Positions 1-5,103 of a DNA stretch of 5,477 bases are shown one piece after another. Both the position numbers and the translations under genes were made by a program. The stretch is taken from assembly GCA_003444595.1 (NCBI GenBank), contig DLUO01000073.1, positions 450-5,926 of the forward strand. Reading direction: 5' to 3'. The notes under the pieces were generated by a model. That model saw only the letters and a list, made by a program, of their open reading frames with translations. It was not told the DNA's origin and made no database searches. The first letter of the stretch is position 1. Each line of letters begins with the position of its first letter. The stretch is from Bacillota bacterium. GTDB taxonomy: Bacteria > Bacillota > Dethiobacteria > DTU022 > UBA8154.

Positions 1-56
1 CACCAACCTTCGCCACCCCTATTATGGTGAAAGGAGTGGTGAAAAATGACCTTTGA
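1..56 (+). CDS. 3' end of an upstream gene (frame uncertain)
   Basis: Only the last residues could be present. Two + strand frames are open from the window edge into the radical SAM gene. The frame starting at base 3 ends in PTFATPIMVKGVVKNDL with TGA at 54-56, overlapping the next gene by 11 bases. The frame starting at base 2 ends in TNLRHPYYGERSGEK with TGA at 47-49, giving an ATGA stop/start overlap with the next gene. The third frame stops at 28-30. Either of the first two would imply translational coupling to the radical SAM gene. The first looks more protein-like (hydrophobic strand followed by a charged end), but the fragment is too short to decide or to name a family. It is also possible that this stretch is non-coding. 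Confidence 0.3.
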   Translation, partial: PTFATPIMVKGVVKNDL

Positions 57-1170
57 ACAGGGACCCATTCGTCCTCCCAGTGAAGCAGAAAGCCTTTTTA
101 TTCGAGTTACCCGGAACTGTCCCTGGAACAAATGCCTTTTTTGCCATGTTTATAAAAAACAAAAGTATTCCAGAAGGACAGTCGAGGAGATCAAAGAAGA
201 TATAATAGCGATGCACGAAGCATCTCTAAAGGTAAAAGCATATGCTTTAAAAGCCGGAGACGGTGTTAATATTACCAGGGATACTCTGGAATATGTTTAT
301 CGCCGCGAACCCGAATTGCTCCAGATTGCCCTGTGGCTTTACAAGGGCGGGAAAAATGTATTTTTACAGGATGCCGACAACCTGACCATGCCGGCGGAGA
401 AACTCGCTGAGGTGCTTTCCTTTATTAAGGAGAAGTTCCCAACGGTGGAGCGCATTACCACCTATACCCGCTCCAAAACCGTGAGCAGGCGTAGTGTTGA
501 GGAGCTAAAAATGCTGCGAGAAGCAGGATTAAGCAGGGTGCATATCGGCCTGGAGAGCGGATACGATCCTCTGCTGGCATATATGTGCAAAGGAGTTTCA
601 GCCGCGGAACATATCGAGGCCGGGTTGAAGGCCAAAGAGGCCGGCTTAAGCCTCAGCGAGTACGTTATGCTGGGTTTGGGGGGGCGTGCTCTGTGGAGAG
701 AACATGCCCTGGAGACAGCAAGGGTTTTAAGCATTATCGACCCACATTTTATACGTATTCGTACTCTTACTATCAGACAGGGGATCCCCCTCCTGGAAAA
801 GGTCCAGACAGGGGAGTTTCAACCGCTTAAAGATGACGAAATTGTCAGGGAAGAGAGACTGCTGCTGGACAATCTGGACGGGACCGGCTATTATATAAGT
901 GATCATATTCTCAACCTGCTGGAGGAAGTGGAAGGAGACCTCTCACATGACAAAGCGGCCATGATCGGTGTTATCGACAGGTATTTGGATATGCCCCCTG
1001 AAGAGAGGGCCAATTTTCGTGTGGGAAGAAGGGTGGGCATTTACCGTTACCTGGATGATATGCACGATGCAAGGCGCTATTCTCAGGTCGAGTCCTTAAG
1101 AAAGCGCTTGCAGCAGGAAGGCTGGGACGAAGATGAGTTTCTGGATGACTTCCGTGGGAGGTACCTGTAA
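46..1170 (+). CDS. Radical SAM enzyme of an uncharacterised Firmicute family
   Basis: This is a complete 374-residue protein that should bind a [4Fe-4S] cluster and cleave S-adenosylmethionine to start radical chemistry; the substrate is unknown. The cluster motif is at residues 25-33 (CPWNKCLFC, Cys25, Cys30, Cys33), spaced CX4CX2C rather than the usual CX3CX2C. Family-type motifs follow: LQDADNL at 107-113, GLESG at 168-172 in the SAM/TIM-barrel region, LGLGG near 209-213, and SDHILN at 285-290. The N-terminal pattern (RPPSEAESL, then TRNCPxNKCxFC and a VYK) resembles a common Firmicute group of Elp3/MiaB/NifB-like radical SAM proteins of unknown function; that comparison is from memory. 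The C-terminal third is charged and helical. There is no B12-binding or TRAM domain and no signal peptide, so it is probably cytosolic. The ATG follows AAGGAG (31-36) by nine bases, supporting this start. It lies 34 bases before the next gene, probably in one operon. Confidence 0.9.
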   Translation: MTFEQGPIRPPSEAESLFIRVTRNCPWNKCLFCHVYKKQKYSRRTVEEIKEDIIAMHEASLKVKAYALKAGDGVNITRDTLEYVYRREPELLQIALWLYKGGKNVFLQDADNLTMPAEKLAEVLSFIKEKFPTVERITTYTRSKTVSRRSVEELKMLREAGLSRVHIGLESGYDPLLAYMCKGVSAAEHIEAGLKAKEAGLSLSEYVMLGLGGRALWREHALETARVLSIIDPHFIRIRTLTIRQGIPLLEKVQTGEFQPLKDDEIVREERLLLDNLDGTGYYISDHILNLLEEVEGDLSHDKAAMIGVIDRYLDMPPEERANFRVGRRVGIYRYLDDMHDARRYSQVESLRKRLQQEGWDEDEFLDDFRGRYL

Positions 1171-1190
1171 ACGTCTAGTAAAGATTGCGG

Positions 1191-1197
1191 AAAGGAG
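1191..1197 (+). promoter_or_regulatory. Ribosome binding site that fixes the start at 1205
   Basis: AAAGGAG lies seven bases before the ATG at 1205. The same frame is open from an earlier ATG at 1133, but that codon lies inside the radical SAM gene and I see no comparable ribosome site before it. The extra 24 residues would also put a cysteine/arginine-rich segment ahead of an otherwise ordinary membrane-anchor N-terminus. Confidence 0.8.
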
Positions 1198-1204
1198 ACA
1201 TTCA

Positions 1205-1795
1205 ATGCGCGATTCGGGAGAGGTAAAGAAAAAGACCTTGTTGGACAGGCTGAGCTCAAGCAAAGGCAAATGGGGGCGCGCCTCTGCCCTGGCTTTGGTT
1301 TTTATGCTGATTGGCTTTTTACTGGGACAGGTCGCCGGGGCTGATGCCGGTGCAATTCCCGGTTCGGAAAACGACCCCCTGGTTACAGCCAGTTGGGTAG
1401 AAGCAAAATTGAATGAATTTTCTCGGTCTTTAAAAGAACAAAAGGACCTGCAAATTCCGGAGAAGCATACAAAACAGGAGGACGATGGCGGGCCCTCTTC
1501 TCCCGGACAGCCTGTTGTTATCGCCCCGGCTCCGACTTATGAAGTCATAGCGGTAGCTAAAGGCCAAAAATTGCTTACCGGTTCCGGGACGGAGTGTGTA
1601 TTGCGCAGCGGCCGGGCCAGAGCCTTAGAAGGCCCCGGCGGCGGCCTTTCCGATCTTACAGCGGGACGGACTCTTCCTGCCAACGAGATTATCGGCAGGG
1701 ATCACCTAATCCTCTCTCCTCGTGAGGATGGGCGTGGAATAGTAGCGGAAACAGATACTATCTTGCTGGTCCGGGGCGGATATAAAATAGAATGA
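1205..1795 (+). CDS. Conserved membrane-anchored exported protein of unknown function
   Basis: This is a 196-residue protein with no firm function. Residues 1-26 are basic and polar, residues 27-46 form one hydrophobic helix (uncleaved anchor or signal peptide), and the rest should lie outside the membrane. Just after the helix is PGSENDPLVTASWVEAKL (52-69), resembling the PGSxxDPLVTKSYVD segment I recall from Firmicute hypothetical proteins. Residues 70-110 are a charged, then proline/glycine-rich linker. The C-terminal domain (112-196) is glycine-rich and probably beta-rich, with GTECVLRSGRA (128-138), SDLTAGRTLPANE (149-161), LILSPREDGRG (168-178) and a terminal VRGGYKI. It has one cysteine (131) and no recognisable catalytic motif. 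It sits 51 bases before csaB, so a role in the cell envelope or S-layer is a reasonable but unproven inference. The start at 1205 is chosen from its ribosome site. Confidence 0.8.
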   Translation: MRDSGEVKKKTLLDRLSSSKGKWGRASALALVFMLIGFLLGQVAGADAGAIPGSENDPLVTASWVEAKLNEFSRSLKEQKDLQIPEKHTKQEDDGGPSSPGQPVVIAPAPTYEVIAVAKGQKLLTGSGTECVLRSGRARALEGPGGGLSDLTAGRTLPANEIIGRDHLILSPREDGRGIVAETDTILLVRGGYKIE

Positions 1796-1831
1796 TGGGT
1801 AGAATACACCGGATACTAATCCACACCGGGG

Positions 1832-1841
1832 AAAGGGGAGG
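1832..1841 (+). promoter_or_regulatory. Strong ribosome binding site supporting a TTG start for csaB
   Basis: A purine run AAAGGGGAGG ends five bases before TTG at 1847. No in-frame ATG or GTG lies near, and the family's conserved N-terminal strand and GYYGFHNIGDEAIL segment start immediately after the TTG, so no later start would keep the fold intact. Confidence 0.75.
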
Positions 1842-1846
1842 CACAG

Positions 1847-2953
1847 TTGACCTGTATTGCCCTTTCAGGCTATTATGGTTTTCACAATATCGGGGATGAA
1901 GCAATCCTGGAGGCCATCGTTACCACTTTGCGCCGTTACCGGCCGGATATAGAGCTAATTGTTTTTTCTGCCGATCCTCTTCATACCCGGGAAACATACG
2001 GGGTTAAAGCGGTATCGCGGACGCACCTGCCATCGATCATACGTGTTCTGCGCAGGGCCGACCTGCTTGTTAGCGGCGGCGGTGGGCTCCTGCAGGATGT
2101 TACCGGCCCGCGCTCCATACCGTACTACCTGGGGATCATCGAGCTGGCAAAGCTGATGGGGAAAAAGGTTGCTGTTTACGCACAGGGCGTTGGCCCCTTG
2201 CGATACGGGTGGAGCCGTTTGTGGGTAAAAAAGGTCCTTTCCAAGGCGGACTGGATCAGTGTTAGGGATGCAGCCTCTGCACAGTTTCTTGCAGAACTCG
2301 GGTTAAGCCGGGAAGTGAATATTACGGCAGACCCTGTTTATTCCCTGGAGCCGGCCAAACCGGAAGAAATCTTATCTTTTTGGGAATCCCACGGGATCCA
2401 AAAGTCACGTATGGAACTGTTCGTTGGTATTGCCTTGCGGCCTTACCCCGGGGAAAAGGATATTGACCAGCGGCTTCTACAGGTTATTGCCAACGGCTGT
2501 AACTACTTGCAGAGAGAGTTTGGCGCCAGGTTGATTTATCTGCCCTATCACCTGGAGAAGGATTTACCCCTGGCCAGAGCTCTGGCCGCCCTGCCGACAG
2601 CAAAGGGCATACTATTTGAGCAGAGCCTTTCCCCCAGGGAAATTTTAAAACTGATGGGAGGCCTGGATCTTCTGATCGGAATGCGCCTGCATGCGCTTAT
2701 TTTAGCGGCAATTTGCGGGGTCCCTTTTGTAGCGCTTCCCTATGATCCCAAAGTAAATGCTTTTCTCGAATATGTTGGCGAAAATAATTTTTTAGCTCCC
2801 GAAAAAGTTACTTTCCAGGAACTGCTCTCCAGTCTCAAGGTGGCCCTGAATCAAAGAAAAGAGCGGCATGAGAGGCTGCGCCTGAAGATTAATGAACAGA
2901 AAGACGAAGTGGAGAAAGCGCTTGGGGAACTTCTTTCCCTTGCTTCTGGATAA
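1847..2953 (+). CDS. csaB: Polysaccharide pyruvyl transferase CsaB
   Basis: The protein has 368 residues, normal for the CsaB branch of the polysaccharide pyruvyl transferase family (PF04230). In this family, pyruvate is transferred from phosphoenolpyruvate onto a sugar of the secondary cell-wall polymer as a ketal, creating the ligand for SLH domains of S-layer and other surface proteins. Visible motifs are GYYGFHNIGDEAIL at 8-21, VSGGGGLLQD at 75-84, VYAQGVGP at 110-117, VRDAAS at 139-144, ADPVYSL at 161-167 and GMRLHALILAA at 278-288, the last carrying the conserved Arg-His pair. There is no signal peptide, so the enzyme should act in the cytosol on lipid-linked precursor. The start is TTG, with a strong ribosome site. 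The C-terminal 40 residues are charged and probably helical. No SLH protein is present in the window, so its clients must be encoded elsewhere. The nuclease gene follows after 37 bases. Confidence 0.93.
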   Translation: MTCIALSGYYGFHNIGDEAILEAIVTTLRRYRPDIELIVFSADPLHTRETYGVKAVSRTHLPSIIRVLRRADLLVSGGGGLLQDVTGPRSIPYYLGIIELAKLMGKKVAVYAQGVGPLRYGWSRLWVKKVLSKADWISVRDAASAQFLAELGLSREVNITADPVYSLEPAKPEEILSFWESHGIQKSRMELFVGIALRPYPGEKDIDQRLLQVIANGCNYLQREFGARLIYLPYHLEKDLPLARALAALPTAKGILFEQSLSPREILKLMGGLDLLIGMRLHALILAAICGVPFVALPYDPKVNAFLEYVGENNFLAPEKVTFQELLSSLKVALNQRKERHERLRLKINEQKDEVEKALGELLSLASG

Positions 2954-2959
2954 TATAAC

Positions 2960-2990
2960 AAGGAGGTAACGGCTCCTTCGCCGGAAAGAG
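2960..2990 (+). promoter_or_regulatory. Distant ribosome site with two competing hairpins before the DUF151 gene
   Basis: The best Shine-Dalgarno, AAGGAGG at 2960-2966, ends 24 bases before the ATG at 2991, which is far too distant for normal initiation. Two small hairpins are possible. In one, AAGGAG (2960-2965) pairs perfectly with CTCCTT (2973-2978) across a seven-base loop and hides the ribosome site. In the other, CGGC (2970-2973) pairs with GCCG (2980-2983) and leaves the ribosome site free. Looping out those 14 bases reduces the effective spacing to about nine. They share bases and exclude each other. A GAAAGAG run (2984-2990) directly abuts the ATG. Pairing is read from the sequence; a regulatory role is inferred. 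Confidence 0.5.
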
Positions 2991-3443
2991 ATGATCCCTG
3001 TTAAAGTAAAAGGTGTAGGAATTGATCTATCGCAAAACCCCCTTCTCCTTTTAATGGATCAGGATGAAACCATGGTTCTGCCTATTGGCATCGGGCTCGG
3101 CGAGGCACAGGCTATTTCGTTGAAGCTTGATGGATATGTCCTTCCCCGTCCGCTGACTCATGACCTGATTGTGTCCATATGCAGCAGCCTTGGTGCCACC
3201 ATTAAAAGGATTATCGTGAATGATTTCCGTGAAGGGACATATTATGCCCAAATATTTTTAGAGAAAGACGGCCGTGACATTATTGTGGATTCCCGGCCCA
3301 GCGATGCTGTAGCGCTGGCATTAACCAGCGGCTCTCCGCTTTTTATCAGTGAGAAGGTTGCCTCACAGGGCCTGCCTTTTGAGGAAGTGGTGAAAGAAAG
3401 CGTGGAACATATTTTTGGAGATGACGATAAGCTTTTGCATTAA
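2991..3443 (+). CDS. Bifunctional nuclease family protein (DUF151)
   Basis: This complete 150-residue protein matches the bifunctional nuclease/DNase-RNase domain family (PF02577, typified by Thermotoga TM0160). It starts with the family's usual strand (MIPVKVKGVGID), followed by PIGIGLGEAQAI at 31-42 and RPLTHDLI at 53-60. The signature RPSDAVALAL is at 102-111, then PLFISEKVASQG at 116-127. The acidic C-terminus ends in FGDDDKLLH, and the length is typical for a single-domain member without an added UvrB/UvrC motif. Nuclease activity has been reported for plant relatives, but the bacterial role is unclear. It is probably cytosolic. The N-terminal match supports ATG 2991 although the best ribosome site is 24 bases away; a TAA at 2967-2969 blocks any longer reading. 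It follows csaB by 37 bases and is probably the last gene of that operon. Confidence 0.9.
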   Translation: MIPVKVKGVGIDLSQNPLLLLMDQDETMVLPIGIGLGEAQAISLKLDGYVLPRPLTHDLIVSICSSLGATIKRIIVNDFREGTYYAQIFLEKDGRDIIVDSRPSDAVALALTSGSPLFISEKVASQGLPFEEVVKESVEHIFGDDDKLLH

Positions 3444-3476
3444 CCCGGGGCAGTACCTGCTGTCACCTGAATATCA

Positions 3477-3482
3477 TATAAT
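3477..3482 (+). promoter_or_regulatory. Candidate -10 element (TATAAT) ahead of the nfeD-family gene
   Basis: The hexamer is a perfect housekeeping -10 match. With the two preceding bases it reads CATATAAT, which also fits the CATANANT form of sporulation sigma-E -10 elements. No good -35 is present: the hexamer 17 bases upstream (3454-3459, TACCTG) matches neither TTGACA nor a sigma-E -35. An AACCGGTT palindrome starts two bases downstream, where transcription would begin, an arrangement typical of a repressor site. Assignment is tentative. Confidence 0.35.
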
Positions 3483-3496
3483 GAACCGGTTAAGTG

Positions 3497-3537
3497 GTTA
3501 CACTAAAGGTACATGAGAATGGGTACATAAGTTACAT
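3497..3537 (+). repeat. Four irregularly spaced G(G/T)TACA(T/C) heptamers
   Basis: Direct copies are GTTACAC at 3497-3503, GGTACAT at 3508-3514, GGTACAT at 3522-3528 and GTTACAT at 3531-3537. Spacings are 11, 14 and 9 bases, so they are not on one regular helical face. The last copy merges into the palindrome TACATATGTA. They may be binding sites for a regulator of the downstream protease gene, or low-complexity coincidence. Confidence 0.35.
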
Positions 3538-3610
3538 ATGTAGTAATGAGCTTCCTGCTTTTTTTCATTCTTTTTAGCGGAGCGAAAAAACGCGTCCTGA
3601 GCCGCTTACT

Positions 3611-3616
3611 GGAGGT
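3611..3616 (+). promoter_or_regulatory. Ribosome binding site of the nfeD-family gene
   Basis: GGAGGT precedes three possible starts: ATG 3617 (wrong frame, no spacing), GTG 3619 (in frame, only two bases away) and ATG 3628 (in frame, 11 bases away). The last is slightly long but workable, whereas two bases is too short, so ATG 3628 is preferred. Confidence 0.6.
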
Positions 3617-3627
3617 ATGTGCGCAGT

Positions 3628-4977
3628 ATGTCTTTGTTCAGGCCATATTATCGATACTTATGGCTTTTTCTATCCATCGGATTGGCGCTGGGGAGTATTA
3701 TATTGCCCTTCAGCATGACAGGCGCTGCCGATTTACAGGAGAACCCGCGTTCGCGCGACATTTATCTGCTGGAGCTTAAAGGGGTTGTTACGGCGGGAAA
3801 GGCCGCCTTTATACAGCGAGAGTTGGCCGAAATAAATGCAACCGATACACAGGCGGTTATCATCAGCATTGATACTCCCGGCGGGTTGCTGGATGCCACA
3901 CTGGATTTAACCAGGGCGTTTGCTACGGCACCTGTCCCTGTCGTGGTATTTGTGCACCCCTCAGGAGCTATTGCCGCTTCGGCCGGAGCTTTTATCCTGG
4001 TAAGCGCGGATATTGCCGCCATGGCACCCGGGACTACAGTGGGGGCCGCCATGCCGGTAGCTATCTCTCCCGGTGGTACTGAACAGGCGGATGAAAAAAC
4101 CGTTAATTTTCTGGCCGGTCATATAAAAAGTATTGCCCGTGAGAAAGGCCGGCCCGGTGAAATCGTAGAAAAATTTGTAACAGAAAACCTTACCCTGAAT
4201 GCTTACGAGGCTGAAGAAGAGGGCGTGATCGATTTACTGTCGGGAAATATTAACACTTTGCTGGAAGCCCTTGATGGCCGACAAGTTGAAAAAGAGGGCC
4301 GCTTTTACTCGCTCAGCAGCCGGGAGGCACGACTGGTCAGGAAAGAGATGAACCTTACGGAGAAGCTCCAGGATAAGATCAGCGACCCCCAGATAGCCTT
4401 TCTTCTCCTGGCAGCTGGGGCTCTTGGTCTTTATTTCGGCCTGGGGATGCCGGGAACTCTGGTCCCCGAGGTGCTGGGAGCCATTGCGCTGCTGCTTGGT
4501 ATCTATGGAATCGGTCTATTTGACACCAGCACAGCCGGAATTATTTTTATTGTTCTGGGACTCTCCTTGTTAGTTGCAGAGATATTTTCAGCCGGCTTCG
4601 GGGTGCTGGGCATCGGGGGCGGGATCAGCCTCCTGTTAGGTTCGCTGCTGCTGCCCCGCGAGCCGCTCATGGCACTGGAGTGGTATTCCACCTTCCGTGC
4701 CACAGCTATTGGTGTGGCGCTGGCTGTAAGTGCAATCTGTTTTTTAATTGTCACCATGCTGCTCCGCTCCAGGCGACAGTGGAAGGAAGCGGGTGACTTT
4801 TTCCGCCCCGCGGCCGTGGCGACAGTAGTAGAAGAGCTTTCACCCTGTGGGACAGTCAAGATGCGCGGGGAACTTTGGAAAGCATGCAGCCATGACAGCT
4901 CCACAATTCCTCCGGGCTCCCGGGTGGAGATTATCAGGCAAGAAAGCCTTACCTTGATTGTAAAAAAAATTGATTAG
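3628..4977 (+). CDS. Full-length NfeD-family membrane-bound serine protease
   Basis: The protein has 449 residues from ATG 3628 (452 from GTG 3619). It is a long-form NfeD protein with a ClpP-class protease domain, a membrane region and a C-terminal OB-fold. Residues about 8-32 form a signal peptide or anchor. The protease domain covers about 45-220. IDTPGGLLD lies at 81-89, and GAIAASAGAF at 113-122 contains the likely nucleophile Ser118. APGTTVGAAMPV follows at 133-144, and DEKTVN contains the likely general base Lys157. The order and about 39-residue spacing match the Ser97/Lys138 dyad of Pyrococcus PH1510. Four or five hydrophobic segments lie between about 255 and 380 (glycine-rich, with FGLGMPGTLVPEVLG). 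The soluble NfeD domain is about 393-449. In studied relatives the protease cleaves the C-terminal region of a partner stomatin, and a stomatin gene lies 126 bases downstream. The protease domain should face outside. The gene's last codons form one arm of an inverted repeat. Confidence 0.92.
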   Translation: MSLFRPYYRYLWLFLSIGLALGSIILPFSMTGAADLQENPRSRDIYLLELKGVVTAGKAAFIQRELAEINATDTQAVIISIDTPGGLLDATLDLTRAFATAPVPVVVFVHPSGAIAASAGAFILVSADIAAMAPGTTVGAAMPVAISPGGTEQADEKTVNFLAGHIKSIAREKGRPGEIVEKFVTENLTLNAYEAEEEGVIDLLSGNINTLLEALDGRQVEKEGRFYSLSSREARLVRKEMNLTEKLQDKISDPQIAFLLLAAGALGLYFGLGMPGTLVPEVLGAIALLLGIYGIGLFDTSTAGIIFIVLGLSLLVAEIFSAGFGVLGIGGGISLLLGSLLLPREPLMALEWYSTFRATAIGVALAVSAICFLIVTMLLRSRRQWKEAGDFFRPAAVATVVEELSPCGTVKMRGELWKACSHDSSTIPPGSRVEIIRQESLTLIVKKID

Positions 4978-5034
4978 AGCCTTATTCTTATTTCTGTCCG
5001 TATAAGCGCGGCATCTTTGGCTAATCGATTTTTT
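4962..5034 (+). terminator. Inverted repeat with A-run/T-run ends overlapping the nfeD stop codon (possible terminator)
   Basis: The 5' arm (4964-4981) is an A run, then TTGATTAG, then CC after a two-base bulge. The 3' arm (5019-5034) is GGCTAATCGA followed by six T. They pair over 16 positions with one G-U wobble (4971/5027). The arm includes the TAG stop at 4975-4977. Six A-T pairs at the base give the A-tract/T-tract form seen in bidirectional intrinsic terminators. The loop is unusually long (4982-5018, 37 bases) but can fold further, with CTTAT (4987-4991) pairing to ATAAG (5002-5006). The long loop and AT-rich stem make termination efficiency uncertain; it may be partial or attenuator-like. 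Confidence 0.5.
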
Positions 5035-5061
5035 CATACCGGCGGAAAATTTGGGTAAGAT
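5033..5061 (+). promoter_or_regulatory. Weak candidate promoter for the slipin gene
   Basis: TTCATA (5033-5038) and TAAGAT (5056-5061) are 17 bases apart and each matches the housekeeping consensus at four of six positions. The site begins at the end of the inverted repeat, where a separate promoter for the slipin gene would be expected. GATAAT (5059-5064) is a better -10 but lacks a -35. I looked for a sigma-W type site (TGAAAC with CGTA), which drives related genes in Bacillus, and did not find one. Confidence 0.25.
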
Positions 5062-5103
5062 AATCTAGAAAAACAAGGAAAAAAGGAAGGAAGTGTAAAG
5101 TGT

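Larger units (their letters stand above)
3444..3627 (+). other. Intergenic region with promoter- and operator-like elements
   Basis: This is the longest gap in the window and no convincing gene lies in it. It contains a TATAAT box at 3477-3482, an 8-base palindrome AACCGGTT at 3484-3491, four copies of a G(G/T)TACA(T/C) heptamer starting at 3497, 3508, 3522 and 3531, and a 10-base perfect palindrome TACATATGTA at 3533-3542. The second half has two T runs (3559-3565 and 3571-3575) and an A run (3585-3590). No clear GC-rich terminator for the preceding gene is visible. Confidence 0.6.

Noticed and set aside
462..830. Open frames on both strands inside the radical SAM gene
   Set aside because: Low-complexity products rich in Arg, Ser and Tyr without family motifs, fully inside a well-supported gene.
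1133..1204. A 24-codon N-terminal extension of the anchored protein from ATG 1133
   Set aside because: It lies inside the radical SAM gene, I see no ribosome site comparable to the AAAGGAG before ATG 1205, and it would disturb an ordinary membrane-anchor N-terminus.
3448..3461. Terminator for the DUF151 gene formed by GCAG/CTGC (3450-3453 with 3457-3460)
   Set aside because: The stem is only four base pairs and no T run follows.
3468..3507. Possible sigma-F/G promoter based on TGAATA at 3468
   Set aside because: No CATACTA-like -10 occurs at 14-18 bases downstream; the nearest similar sequence is too far.
3546..3779. Small hydrophobic reading frame, about 77 codons, starting in the gap before nfeD
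   Set aside because: No ribosome site precedes ATG 3546, and more than half of it overlaps the nfeD coding region in another frame. The T-rich start alone explains the hydrophobic residues.
4503..4904. Long minus-strand open frame (133 codons) opposite nfeD
   Set aside because: It is a shadow of the protease's membrane-region codons. Its Ser/Pro/Lys-rich product has no recognisable motif, and the + strand gene is unambiguous.
4978..5103. Possible sigma-W site in front of the slipin gene
   Set aside because: CGTA occurs at 4999-5002 but no TGAAAC-like -35 lies 16-17 bases upstream, and the position falls inside the inverted-repeat loop.
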